Position numbers and translations under genes: made by a program
Shown: in pieces, positions 34,564 through 43,608 of the stretch
Layout: every line of letters starts with the position of its first letter
How positions within the stretch are numbered: position 1 is the stretch's first letter
Notes under the pieces: model-generated
Databases searched by the model: none
Told to the model about the DNA's origin: nothing
The model's input: only the letters and a program-made list of their open reading frames with translations
Assembly: GCA_900299555.1 (NCBI GenBank)
Contig: OODV01000129.1
Location: 1-48,292, forward strand
DNA: 48,292 nucleotides
Direction: 5' to 3'
Origin: an uncultured Endozoicomonas sp.
GTDB taxonomy: Bacteria; Pseudomonadota; Gammaproteobacteria; Pseudomonadales; Endozoicomonadaceae

Positions 34564-35050
34564 CCTTACCCCCTACAGCGTGAATAGTCGCTGAATCAAG
34601 ATCGAGCTCTGGTTGGTAGATCAGCTCAATCTCTTTGCTGTATTGAGCCAATATTTCTTTCAGGCTCTGGAGTCTTGACCATGAATCATTGAGTGTTTTG
34701 AATGGTTCTCCCGCTGAAGATGGCGCAACTGAAATAATAATATTCAGGCGCTGGCTTTCAGGTAAGGATTTAAAAAAGAGATTTATAACTTGCCTATGCT
34801 GGGTATTAACTTGTAATTCTTCTTGATTAAAACTGATGGATAGCTGGCGGCGATACATATCCTTTGATATTGGTAATGCGTTTTCAGCCTGATTCATTTT
34901 TTCGATGACATCAGAAAGCTGCTGAGTAGAATGAGCCTGCTTCTTTTCCATTAACGTCTGAATACTGGATGACACGCTACACCCAGCTAACCATGGCAAG
35001 CAAAAACATAGCATTGTGGCAAAGGTACGGGATCCATATCGCTTGAGCAC
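34553..35050 (-). CDS. Predicted lipoprotein of the polysaccharide operon
   Basis: I chose the GTG at 35050 (AGGGAA upstream), because it makes a compact lipoprotein signal: LKRYGSRTF..., hydrophobic core, lipobox LAGC with Cys at residue 24. A TTG at 35143 has a good AGGAG site but would place 31 polar residues ahead of the signal. The mature part (about 140 aa) is helical, then has NIIISVAPSSAGEPFKTLND and a run of strands near the end, reminiscent of an OmpA-like fold. No family is named with confidence. It overlaps the Wzz-like gene by 11 bases. In syp loci an uncharacterised gene (sypP) sits beside the Wzz gene. Confidence 0.75.
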   Translation of the reverse strand: MLKRYGSRTFATMLCFCLPWLAGCSVSSSIQTLMEKKQAHSTQQLSDVIEKMNQAENALPISKDMYRRQLSISFNQEELQVNTQHRQVINLFFKSLPESQRLNIIISVAPSSAGEPFKTLNDSWSRLQSLKEILAQYSKEIELIYQPELDLDSATIHAVGGKDVQ

Positions 35051-35272
35051 GGTGACTTCCCTGTTATCAACCTCTAAATTCTGAAAGCTAATTGACTCAG
35101 GGGAAGAACACTGGCTGACAGTTTTTTGTCCTTCTCGAGGCAATTGATCTCCTGATAAGCAGTTGTGTTGGCTTTTATGACATTTTTTATAATAAACACA
35201 ATCGCTTATGCATCATTACTATTAAGTGTAGCTTCTGTTTTTGAGGGGGGGGGCAACGAGAGGAAATCAATT
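35051..35272 (-). promoter_or_regulatory. Gap in the operon with G9 tract and a possible internal promoter
   Basis: 222 bases separate the GT4 stop from the lipoprotein start. On the plus strand a run of nine G lies at 35245-35253. Reading the minus strand, TTGTGT followed by an AT-rich TATTATAA/TATAAA stretch (near 35185-35200) could be a weak promoter for the downstream six-gene part of the operon. No other gap in this operon is so large. Confidence 0.4.
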
Positions 35273-36421
35273 TTAGTGGAAAGTTTTCTTTGCTTTAGTG
35301 AGGTGATCGATAAGAGCCTCTAACTGTATAGCCCTGTGTTGCCATGACTCTTTTGCAACAGCTTCCTGACGAAGAGCTTTATCTTTCTGCAGTTGATCTG
35401 CTCTCAAAATAACCCTGGAAAAAGGTTCTCTGGAGGATTGTATAGCGACAATATCTTCATATTCCCTGACAGCAGGGAAAGGTGTCGAGGCAATGGGGGT
35501 TCCAGACGCCAGATATTCTCTTAACTTCAAAGGGTTGCAGGCTTCAATCTGGCGATTTTTGCGAAAGGGCAGCATGGCTACATTCCAGTGTTGAACGTAG
35601 GAGGGCAGCTGGTCATGTGGCCTGGAGCCCAGAAAATGGACATTTGGCAATGCTTGAAGTGAAGAGACATCTGTTTTTATATCCCCAATAAAGACAAACT
35701 GCCAGCTTGGTAGAGCAATTGCTGACTGAGCCAGAATATCGATATCCAGCCAGGCAGAAATACTCCCGTAGAAGCCGGCAATGGGGCCGTTTGAAGGAAG
35801 GTCTTCAGGCTTGTTTTCAGGCGATGAAAAGAGTGGGTAATCAACACCATGGGGGAGGATAATGGTGTTTGGATTATTAAACTTCTGAGCCAGTGTTTTA
35901 CTGACAACCAGTATCAGATCAACCTTTTCAGACAATTCCCGTTCTAATGGGGTGATCATGGCATGATCAACGCCATCCAAAGCATCAAAATCATCACCAC
36001 AATAATAGATAGACACTTGCTCATTTAAGCTGCCAATCATATCGACAGCCGTTGGTAGTGATAGCCATAGAACAATGTTTTCAAACCCTTGTTGCTCTAT
36101 TGCCTTATCAAGGTCTTTTAATAAGAGATATTTGTTAAGCCTGCGAATCAGTTTAAAATCGTAAAAAGGCAGTACTTTGGGGTTAATGATAACAGGGAGG
36201 ATTTGTTCTGAATTTTTTTTCTTTGTTTTGTCAGAGCCTTTCAGCATAGCTAATGCTTTTTGGAATAGTCGTTTGAGATCTCTCAGTGAAAGCTGTGGAG
36301 CTCTCATGCCAATAGAGTTAACCCAGATGACTCGGTGTTTCTTCATCAAATGGCTGATAAGGTGTTGGGTGCTGGAAGGCAGGCCTCCCCAGTCTTCTCC
36401 AAATACAATCAGATCAGCCAT
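35273..36421 (-). CDS. Glycosyltransferase, GT-B fold (GT4-like)
   Basis: A 382-residue enzyme counted from the ATG at 36421 (MADLIVFGEDWGGLPSSTQH). GGAGGCAGGAA precedes it, and it overlaps the acetyltransferase stop by eight bases. An upstream start at 36544 would add unrelated residues encoded inside that gene. The donor domain has GFYGSISAWLDIDIL, FLGSRPHDQLPSYVQHWNVAMLPF and NPLKLREYLASGTPI. ILPHGVDYPLF is the usual linker. The family is that of GT4/GT1 enzymes used in exopolysaccharide synthesis. It follows the acetyltransferase, as sypN follows sypM. Confidence 0.87.
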   Translation of the reverse strand: MADLIVFGEDWGGLPSSTQHLISHLMKKHRVIWVNSIGMRAPQLSLRDLKRLFQKALAMLKGSDKTKKKNSEQILPVIINPKVLPFYDFKLIRRLNKYLLLKDLDKAIEQQGFENIVLWLSLPTAVDMIGSLNEQVSIYYCGDDFDALDGVDHAMITPLERELSEKVDLILVVSKTLAQKFNNPNTIILPHGVDYPLFSSPENKPEDLPSNGPIAGFYGSISAWLDIDILAQSAIALPSWQFVFIGDIKTDVSSLQALPNVHFLGSRPHDQLPSYVQHWNVAMLPFRKNRQIEACNPLKLREYLASGTPIASTPFPAVREYEDIVAIQSSREPFSRVILRADQLQKDKALRQEAVAKESWQHRAIQLEALIDHLTKAKKTFH

Positions 36422-37139
36422 TTCCTGCCTCCGATGGCAAATCCAGTGATTTAATGACCTTGGCGGGAATACCTCCTGCAAGAACACCGCATGGTAGATC
36501 TTTAGTAACAACGCTGCCGGTAGCAACGATGGTACCTGCTCCAATGGTTACACCGCTCATAACGGTAACTCCGGCTGTCAGCCAGACATCATCTTCAATA
36601 ATGATACTGCCAACCTGGTCATCACTGTCTGGCTCACCCCGAGCCCTGGCTGCTGGATCCACCGGATGACCGGGATAACCAACCAGCCTGACCTTAACCG
36701 CCAGTCTTACATTGTCACCAATGTCGATCCTGTCACCGACAAAAATTTCATTCTGCCAGCTGATACCTACATTGCTGCCAATGTTCAGTTGAGGCTTTAA
36801 TGTTTTTGATGCTCTGCCGCTGATGGTGGTATGGCCTGAAAGTCGACAGTGATCACCCATGGTTATTTTCAATGGTCCCAATAGTAGTGGCATACCTGAG
36901 TAGAGATAGAGCTTTCTGGGGGTATTGGCAAGTTGAGATTTGAAAAGCGGCGTCCAGTAAAAAATGCGAGTCAGACTGCTGATAAAACCAGTAAAGATTT
37001 TATGTAAATGATAGAAGAGTCCATGAAGCGGCTTTACTACGGGCATTTCAAAGCTTCTAATGGACTTTAATGTTGTGAATAGTACTCTTGCTGTTGAAGA
37101 GTCACTGTTTTTTAGCCGAGCTTTCAGACTGTCTAGCAT
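36414..37139 (-). CDS. Hexapeptide-repeat O-acetyltransferase (LbH fold)
   Basis: A 241-residue acyltransferase. The C-terminal 140 residues are a left-handed beta helix of imperfect [LIV]-G-x4 repeats (ITMGDHCRLSG, NIGSNVGIS, IDIGDNVRLA, IIIEDDVWLTAGVTVMSGVT, IGAGTIVATGSVVTKD), ending GIPAKVI as in CysE/NodL-type enzymes. The N-terminal 80 residues are helical and of unknown use. It probably acetylates the polysaccharide or a precursor. It overlaps the ligase gene by 38 bases. Same class and order as sypM. Confidence 0.9.
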   Translation of the reverse strand: MLDSLKARLKNSDSSTARVLFTTLKSIRSFEMPVVKPLHGLFYHLHKIFTGFISSLTRIFYWTPLFKSQLANTPRKLYLYSGMPLLLGPLKITMGDHCRLSGHTTISGRASKTLKPQLNIGSNVGISWQNEIFVGDRIDIGDNVRLAVKVRLVGYPGHPVDPAARARGEPDSDDQVGSIIIEDDVWLTAGVTVMSGVTIGAGTIVATGSVVTKDLPCGVLAGGIPAKVIKSLDLPSEAGNG

Positions 37140-38595
37140 TTGGCAAGCCCTTGCCGTGTCTGGTTTTCCTTGATTTATTAACTATAGACGTTTTTTCCAT
37201 GTCTGCTTCTGATGCTGGATAGTGCTTATCCATAAAGTTGGCAATGGCAATGCTGATAGCGGTAATGATATAAACAGGCCAGAGAAAACCCTGGCTCAGA
37301 AACGTACCTGAAACACAAAAACCCACTAATCCTGCGTAGGTACCTACAGCAATTGCCGACATATGAGGATCGTATTCTGGTGAGCCTTTATTTCTGTCCA
37401 GCTTTTTCAGCGAACCGTATACGGACATGAAAATAGTGAAAATCATAAAGCCAAAAAGACCAAAGCCCACAAAACCAGACTCTGACATGACCTGGAACCA
37501 GGTGCTGTGGGTCACGTGAGCCTGTCCTTCTGACCGGCTGTGGGTAGCGTAATCCCAGTAATTATCCAGAAACAGTGAGAGGCCAACGCCGGTTAGCGGA
37601 TTTCGAAGCGCCATATTGAAGGCTGCTTCCCAGGCATGAATGCGCCCCATGGCTGATTCATCCACACCTTCCTCTCCCTGGCCACCGGATTTCCGGTCAC
37701 TGATACCGGCAGCAGCGACCAGTATCATCAAGCCAAAGCTGCCAATGCTGATCAGTAGCAGCTTTGATTTAATGATTCGAAGCCCAAAGATACCAAACAC
37801 CGCAACCGTTGCGAGCAGGCCCCCACGGCTTTGGGTTGCAATGATGGATGAAACAAAGACGACAATACCGATCAAGCCAAGAAGTGTTCGAATCTTGCCT
37901 GTACCCTTAGTTGTAGCGAAGGCAACGGCATAGCTCATGGGAAAGCTGAGTACCAGAGAGAGGTCATTAGGGTCACCAAGGCTGGTACCAGGAATGGTGA
38001 CACGGGTTTCCTCGACCATGCCAATACCATTGGCATTGTTGTAAAGGGTTACACCACCAACGGCCAGGCCTGAGCAGATAATGAGAAAGTGAGCCAGCTT
38101 GAAATGCCAGTGTTCGGTCATTAGCCATGAAATAGCTAAAACCATTATCCCGATTTTCATATAAACACTGGTGAAGCTGCCAAAAGCAGAAGGCGGGTAG
38201 CTGGAGAATGCAATACCAATAACTACCCAGCCAAAGAACCGGGCAAAGATCGTGTGTTCATGTCGCCAGTAAACCTGAACTTTCTGGGTAATAATGATAT
38301 GCCAGGCAAGAACAAAGTAAGAGCCTAACGCAGTTAACAGAGGTATTTTGATAGGATCCAGTTGTGGGAATACCTCGTGAAGTCTGAAAAAAGAGAACAG
38401 AATAAAGGTCAGACAGACGACGAATGGTTTACGCAGAATAAAGAGCAGGCCCAGTGGAATGACCGCCAGTGGCAGTAACGCAATAGGGTGTGGGAATATC
38501 AGACTGGGCAGTGCTGCAAGGGCGCAGTAGGCTGCAACGGTTACCGTCTGGTAGCGATTAATAAACAGCCGTTCAATATTGGGTAGCTGCATCAC
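37102..38595 (-). CDS. O-antigen ligase/polymerase family membrane protein (Wzy/WaaL type)
   Basis: A 497-residue protein with about eleven or twelve membrane helices and a large periplasmic loop (about 305-370). That loop holds DESAMGRIHAWEAAFNMAL, NPLTGVGLSLFLDNY and HSTWFQVMSESGFVG, the Wzy_C signature with the conserved His and Arg. This is the exosortase-A/exopolysaccharide-associated subgroup. It acts as polymerase or ligase for the repeat unit in the periplasm. The C-terminal tail is basic and polar. It follows the flippase by ten bases, the arrangement of sypK-sypL. Confidence 0.9.
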   Translation of the reverse strand: MMQLPNIERLFINRYQTVTVAAYCALAALPSLIFPHPIALLPLAVIPLGLLFILRKPFVVCLTFILFSFFRLHEVFPQLDPIKIPLLTALGSYFVLAWHIIITQKVQVYWRHEHTIFARFFGWVVIGIAFSSYPPSAFGSFTSVYMKIGIMVLAISWLMTEHWHFKLAHFLIICSGLAVGGVTLYNNANGIGMVEETRVTIPGTSLGDPNDLSLVLSFPMSYAVAFATTKGTGKIRTLLGLIGIVVFVSSIIATQSRGGLLATVAVFGIFGLRIIKSKLLLISIGSFGLMILVAAAGISDRKSGGQGEEGVDESAMGRIHAWEAAFNMALRNPLTGVGLSLFLDNYWDYATHSRSEGQAHVTHSTWFQVMSESGFVGFGLFGFMIFTIFMSVYGSLKKLDRNKGSPEYDPHMSAIAVGTYAGLVGFCVSGTFLSQGFLWPVYIITAISIAIANFMDKHYPASEADMEKTSIVNKSRKTRHGKGLPNARQSESSAKKQ

Positions 38596-38605
38596 TCATA
38601 CCACC

Positions 38606-40036
38606 CTAGTGCCTTAAATACTGCAGTGTTGTAAACAGCTGATGCCTAAATAGCAGTAATTGAGTTGCTGAAAAGAGCAGCATACCAGCCAGAATCATCA
38701 GAAACAGTAAAATGGCATCATGTATTTGCCCCGTCAGGTGACTTCGAAGCAACATTAAACCTGCCAGCATAATGACTGAACTGAAAAAGCCAGGGATAAG
38801 CGCCCTGAGAAACGATGATAATTTCAGTTGAAATATTGGCAGTATGGTTTTTAGGTGAAAAGTAAAACTGATCAGATTAATAATCAACCAGGCCCAGCAG
38901 GCTCCTTCAACGCCGTATTGGATTCCAATGATAAAAAGAGGCAGTGTTGCAATGGTATAAAGCAGTGTACGGCTGTTCTTTCCAGGCTCTCCAATAGCGG
39001 TTACACCGGTAGCCATCATTTCAGATAGCATTCGAAAGGGACTGGACAGGCAGAGAATCTGGAAAGGAATGATCGCCGCGGCCCAATTATCAGACAAAAC
39101 CAGTGTGATCAGTTCTGGAGAAACAGCGTACATGCCAAAGTACATGGGAAACAGTCCCAGACTGGCAAGCTGTGCTGATTTGTGCAGATATTGACCAGCA
39201 ATATCTCTTTCATTCTGCAGTTTGGCAAAAGATGAAAGTCCTAAATGATTGAGCAGTTCACCAATTTTGTCACTGGGAAGATTGGCAAGACTTCGGGCTA
39301 CAGAGAAAACCCCCAAGTCGCTTTTAGTTAACAAGCGACCAATGCTGATGTTGCCAAACACGTTGACGAAATAACGCAGTACATCATTAACCGTTGCTAT
39401 GCCACTGAATCCTGCCATTTGCGAAAACCCCCGGAAGTTCCAGGTTGGCCAGGCCCAACAGGGAGCAATGATATTGTAACCGATGGCTAAAGCCAGGCGC
39501 ATAAACAGATGTCCATAAATAAGAGACCAGACACCAAAACTTGTCGCTGCCATGGCAATGGTGACCACGCTGGTCATGAGAGCTGTATAAAACTGGACTT
39601 TCTCCCGTTCTTTGAACAGCATCTTACGACTGGCCATGGCATAAGGCAGAGTATGAAATACCATGATCAGGTGCTGGCAGGCGACGGCTTGAATCAGTAT
39701 CGTCACTCTGGGTTCATCAAAGAAACCAGCGATGGCAGGGGCGATTGAAAAGAAGAAGGTAAAAAAGATCAGGCAGGAGATGACGTTAATAGTGAATGCC
39801 TGGCGAAGCCTTAATAGGCTGAGTTCTTCAGCCTGAATAATGGCTTTGCCAATTCCAAAGTCGCCCATTAAGGCAAATATACCAATGAAAGCCATGGTCA
39901 TGGCCATTAGGCCATAATCGTCTGGAGTCAGTAGGCGAATTAGAATTAATGTATTGAGCCAGGTGAAAATCTGAGCAGCCAGGCGCAGAATAGCCCCGAC
40001 TTTCAAACCTTTAATTACATTTTGACCAAGTTCCAT
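38606..40036 (-). CDS. Wzx-type polysaccharide flippase (MOP superfamily, PST/WzxC-like)
   Basis: A 476-residue protein with twelve to fourteen membrane helices that moves the lipid-linked repeat unit to the periplasmic side. The N-terminus GLKVGAILRLAAQIFTWLNT followed by LIRLLTPDDYGLMAMTMAF is the classic PST start. YHQR-like variants are absent, but LGVFSVARSLANLPSDKI is conserved in WzxC relatives. The upstream GT4 ends 37 bases before. The order flippase then ligase then acetyltransferase matches syp. Confidence 0.92.
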   Translation of the reverse strand: MELGQNVIKGLKVGAILRLAAQIFTWLNTLILIRLLTPDDYGLMAMTMAFIGIFALMGDFGIGKAIIQAEELSLLRLRQAFTINVISCLIFFTFFFSIAPAIAGFFDEPRVTILIQAVACQHLIMVFHTLPYAMASRKMLFKEREKVQFYTALMTSVVTIAMAATSFGVWSLIYGHLFMRLALAIGYNIIAPCWAWPTWNFRGFSQMAGFSGIATVNDVLRYFVNVFGNISIGRLLTKSDLGVFSVARSLANLPSDKIGELLNHLGLSSFAKLQNERDIAGQYLHKSAQLASLGLFPMYFGMYAVSPELITLVLSDNWAAAIIPFQILCLSSPFRMLSEMMATGVTAIGEPGKNSRTLLYTIATLPLFIIGIQYGVEGACWAWLIINLISFTFHLKTILPIFQLKLSSFLRALIPGFFSSVIMLAGLMLLRSHLTGQIHDAILLFLMILAGMLLFSATQLLLFRHQLFTTLQYLRH

Positions 40037-40073
40037 CTTGATTCACCCAGCTTGTTTTACTGCGATTCAATTT

Positions 40074-41144
40074 CTATGCACCTGAACGGATCATTGGTGT
40101 TTTATGGTCGGCTTCTGGCCAGGTAAGCCCTTTTGACTGAACCGCCTTTTGGTAGACTTTAATAATCTTTGGCAAAATGGCCTGGTTGGAGTAATTGCTG
40201 ATGATTGTTTTTATACAGGACTCCCTCAGTTGCCATTTAACGGTTTCTGGTAGTGAGAACCAGAATTGTAATAGATTGCTCATTCCGTTCAGATCACCAA
40301 TCGGGGTGGTCCAGCCATTAAACCCCTGAACAATAAGATCAGGTATCCCCCCCAATGGAAAACTCAATACCGGAACACCATGAGCCATTGCTTCAAGTGC
40401 CACCATGGGTAAGCCCTCAAAGCGTGAAGTAATGCATAACAGGCCTATTTCCCGCCAATGTGGCGCCATCGACTGAACCTGCCCCATAAACATGACATTA
40501 CTGACTTGTTGCTTCTGAAGGCTTTCTTCCATGGGGCCACTGCCGTAAAGCCTGAAGGGGAGCTGCGGTTGGTGTTTAGCCAGTTGTAGAAATAGGTCAG
40601 GCCCTTTTTCATAACTCAGCCGGCCAACAAATGCGATGGCTTTTCCTGACGATGGCTGATGCTCGGGGACCTCTACAAAATTATTGATTCTATAAGGACA
40701 GTGGATATGCCTCTTGGCAATCTCATCACTGACGGCAATATTTTCAGACATGATACTGGTTAACTGATCAAGCAGAGTATATAGCCGGACGATACCTTCA
40801 CCAGGATCGCCATTGTGAAAGGTTGAAACGATGGGCGTCTTTGAAATAGTTGCAGACAGTCGCCCAAAAATTCCGGCTTTATAACCGTGGGTGTGGAGTA
40901 ACAATGGTTGAACGGATTTGAGTTCAGAGATCAGGTGAGCGAGTTTTCCATTGTGGTAGCGAAAATGAAGATTTATATCTCTTAAGTCCTCTTCAAGAGG
41001 ATGGGCGTTCGAGTATTTCTGGTAGAACCAGATTTCTACAGGCCAACCGCTATTTTTCAGTGCTTTTCCAAGCTGGTAAACATGTGTCTCAATGCCGCCG
41101 GCCTGACGGGAATCAAGCAATATGACGATGGGGGGCTTAGTCAT
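40074..41144 (-). CDS. Glycosyltransferase family 4
   Basis: A 356-residue GT-B enzyme. I used the ATG at 41144 (MTKPPIVILLDSRQAGGIET), with GGGAGC upstream and an eight-base overlap with the EAL gene. An earlier frame-open start at 41195 lies inside that gene. The donor domain has AIAFVGRLSYEKGPDLFLQL and SRFEGLPMVALEAMAHGVPV (E-x7-E) near the end, and HTHGYKAGIFGRL lies in the acceptor domain. Second gene of the minus-strand operon. Confidence 0.92.
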   Translation of the reverse strand: MTKPPIVILLDSRQAGGIETHVYQLGKALKNSGWPVEIWFYQKYSNAHPLEEDLRDINLHFRYHNGKLAHLISELKSVQPLLLHTHGYKAGIFGRLSATISKTPIVSTFHNGDPGEGIVRLYTLLDQLTSIMSENIAVSDEIAKRHIHCPYRINNFVEVPEHQPSSGKAIAFVGRLSYEKGPDLFLQLAKHQPQLPFRLYGSGPMEESLQKQQVSNVMFMGQVQSMAPHWREIGLLCITSRFEGLPMVALEAMAHGVPVLSFPLGGIPDLIVQGFNGWTTPIGDLNGMSNLLQFWFSLPETVKWQLRESCIKTIISNYSNQAILPKIIKVYQKAVQSKGLTWPEADHKTPMIRSGA

Positions 41145-43233
41145 TATTAGCTCCCTGGTCACTATCAATATTGGCAAGGTTTGATGACAGAGCATTTTTG
41201 TTATTGAGATGGTTGATAAAGTCCTGTGCCGGTAAAGGCTTTCCGTAATAATAGCCCTGTCCTTCCTGGCAACCCTTTTCTATCAGGTAGCTTTCCTGTT
41301 CAGCCGTTTCTACACCTTCAGCCACTACTTTCAGGCCAAAGCTTTTGCCAATCTGAACAATAGCTTCAACGATGACACAGTTTTCTTTATTCTCAGGGAG
41401 GCCTTCAATAAAGGATTTATCAATTTTGATTTTATCGAATGGGAATTGTTTCAGGTAGCTCAAGGAGGAATAACCCGTTCCAAAATCATCCAGAGCCAGG
41501 GTTACGCCAATATTTTTAATCTTGGCAAGCTGGGTTTTTGATGTTTCAATATCTTCAATGATGGATGTTTCAGTAACTTCCAGTTCCATCGTTTCCGGAG
41601 GAATTTGATATTTATCCAGCAGGTAGGCAATGCGATCGACAATATTCTGATCCTGAAGTTGAACTGCTGAAAGATTGACCGCCATACGGAGGTCTTCATA
41701 TCCAGCAAGGTGCCAGCGGTGCAATTGCTGAAATGCATTTTCAAGAACCCAGTCGCCAATGGGGATAATATCAAGACTGTGTTCCGCCATGGGGATAAAC
41801 ATATCGGGGGAGATCAGGCCTTTTTCCGGATGTTTCCAGCGAAGCAGAGCTTCAATGCCAACCAGTTTGCCTTTCTGGTAGTTAAGCTGCGGTTGAAAGG
41901 CGAGGCTGAGCTCGTGGTGCTCAAGTGCCTTATGGAGGTCCATTTCCAGGCGTTTACGTTGACGGATTTCTGTATCAATGGTGGCAATGTAGAATTGGTA
42001 GCGATTGCGGCTTCTTGATTTTGCCATAATCATGGCAAACTCAGCCTGTTGCAGTAGCGTGTCTACATCATCACCATCATCCGGGAACAGCGTGATGCCA
42101 ACAGTGGCACTCACAGTGAGTTGCTCATTATTAATTTCAAAAGGTCGGTCAAGTTGTTTGATCAGAGCTTGAGCCAGTTCGGCAGCTTCATAAGGTTGCT
42201 CGATTTGTGACTGAATAATGGCAAACTGATCCTCGCCGAGCCGGCCAATATAAGCTTTGTTGCCAATATGGTTTCTCAGGCGGTCAGAGAGTTTAACCAG
42301 AATATGTTCAGCAGCATTGAAGTTTACCTGAGCGTTTAACGACTTAAAGTCGTCCAGTCCAAGGCATAGAAGCGCGATACTTTCTCCTTTTGAAGAAGCC
42401 TTTTCAATGAGCTTGTTGATCTGATTTTGTAAGGTTCGTCGGTTTGGCAACCTGGTCAGATAGTCATATTGAGAAAGCCGCATGATTCGGGCTTCTGCCT
42501 TTTGACGAAGACTGTAGTGGTAATCAATAGAGGTCAACAGTTTATTGGCGGTATTAACCCAAAGGCCTAATTCATTATTTTCATTGCCTTTTGGTATGGG
42601 TAATTGCTGCTGGCCAGGCTCTTTCGGGTCAATGCTGGACAGGTGACGAATAACGCGCTTCAGGGGTTTGGTCAGTAGCGTTGAATAGATGAGATACAGC
42701 AGCAATGCCATGGCTATGGCTCTGATTACTCCGGAAAAGACAACAACGACAGATCTCTGAATCAATGCTTTACCTTCGTAAGCCGTGTCGATTGATAGAA
42801 TCAGCTCGCCAAGATACTCTTCCTCTGGTTTATGTCCATACAATGGCTGTCGGTATATTCGAATGGGATTAAAGATGTAGTCTGAAATGAGCCGGTAACG
42901 GGAAGCAAAAACGGGTCTTTCTACCATGGCCAGCTCGGGGGAACCGTCAAGCCGGATTGCTGCAACCTGAACGGACTTCATCTCCAGCAGACCGTTCAGG
43001 ACTTCCTGTGCCATACCGGTATCCAGACGATAGGCAGCTCTACTGGCGGGTTCATTGATCATAGCCAGCATTTCTCTTGCTTTTCGATCAATAGCCTTAC
43101 TTGAATGGTGAACATCCAGAAAAACCTGCACCAGGCTCAATGAAATACCCAAAATACAAGCGCCAATAAGAACGGCTTTAAGCAGCTTGATTGACAGCTG
43201 TTCTTTGGAATGAATGCCTTTTTTTGTATCCAT
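41137..43233 (-). CDS. GGDEF-EAL protein, probable c-di-GMP phosphodiesterase
   Basis: A 698-residue inner-membrane signalling protein and first gene of the minus-strand operon. Membrane helices at about 15-38 and 163-186 enclose a periplasmic sensor domain, then a HAMP-like linker. The GGDEF domain (about 250-415) is degenerate: the motif reads GEDQF at 333-337, so cyclase activity should be lost, although GTP may still bind. The EAL domain is intact: EALLRW at 461-466, NLSAVQLQD, TETSIIED, LALDDFGTGYSSLSYLK and KIDKSFIEG. The expected activity is breaking c-di-GMP. In V. fischeri the phosphodiesterase BinA is encoded beside syp (from memory), a parallel. Confidence 0.95.
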   Translation of the reverse strand: MDTKKGIHSKEQLSIKLLKAVLIGACILGISLSLVQVFLDVHHSSKAIDRKAREMLAMINEPASRAAYRLDTGMAQEVLNGLLEMKSVQVAAIRLDGSPELAMVERPVFASRYRLISDYIFNPIRIYRQPLYGHKPEEEYLGELILSIDTAYEGKALIQRSVVVVFSGVIRAIAMALLLYLIYSTLLTKPLKRVIRHLSSIDPKEPGQQQLPIPKGNENNELGLWVNTANKLLTSIDYHYSLRQKAEARIMRLSQYDYLTRLPNRRTLQNQINKLIEKASSKGESIALLCLGLDDFKSLNAQVNFNAAEHILVKLSDRLRNHIGNKAYIGRLGEDQFAIIQSQIEQPYEAAELAQALIKQLDRPFEINNEQLTVSATVGITLFPDDGDDVDTLLQQAEFAMIMAKSRSRNRYQFYIATIDTEIRQRKRLEMDLHKALEHHELSLAFQPQLNYQKGKLVGIEALLRWKHPEKGLISPDMFIPMAEHSLDIIPIGDWVLENAFQQLHRWHLAGYEDLRMAVNLSAVQLQDQNIVDRIAYLLDKYQIPPETMELEVTETSIIEDIETSKTQLAKIKNIGVTLALDDFGTGYSSLSYLKQFPFDKIKIDKSFIEGLPENKENCVIVEAIVQIGKSFGLKVVAEGVETAEQESYLIEKGCQEGQGYYYGKPLPAQDFINHLNNKNALSSNLANIDSDQGANND

Positions 43234-43608
43234 ATAATGACTTTAAATTGTCGCCATTCATTCAGAGTCATTAGGATACAGCGCTATTTCTGAATGTCGT
43301 AATCATGTTTGGTGGTTTTGAAATGTTTTTTTATCTGCTTTATGAATTAAATATAGGGGGGTGTGGTTCATGTTTTATACGAAAAGGAAATTGATTTTGT
43401 TTTTTAAATTTCTAAAATAATTTTTTGAGATTGTTTGGTTTTTGGCTGGATATTATTTTTTCTTATTTTATAAGAGGATGGTGAGTTTGATTTTAAAATC
43501 TATTTGTTGGCTATCTCTATTGTCTAATCTAAGTAAGTGTGATCGCTTTAAATAACTGCTTAACTAAATTTTATAAATAAAAAGAGCAGGTTTCAGGAGT
43601 AGAGGGTA
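43234..43608. promoter_or_regulatory. Divergent promoter region between the two polysaccharide operons
   Basis: 375 very AT-rich bases, with T and A runs at 43324-43333 and 43405-43470. There is no ORF. It must hold the promoters of the minus-strand operon and of the STAS-gene operon. I looked for a sigma-54 motif (GG-N10-GC), expected if SypG-like control applied. None is convincing; the nearest, around 43507 (TTGGCTATCTCTATTG), lacks GC at -12. No firm -35/-10 pair was placed. Confidence 0.4.

Noticed and set aside
35773-36544. Extended N-terminus of the GT gene starting at 36544
   Set aside because: The extra residues are encoded inside the acetyltransferase gene and do not look like a GT start; the ATG at 36421 has a good ribosome binding site.
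43234-43608. Sigma-54 promoter as in V. fischeri syp
   Set aside because: The nearest GG-N10-GC candidate lacks the -12 element on either strand.
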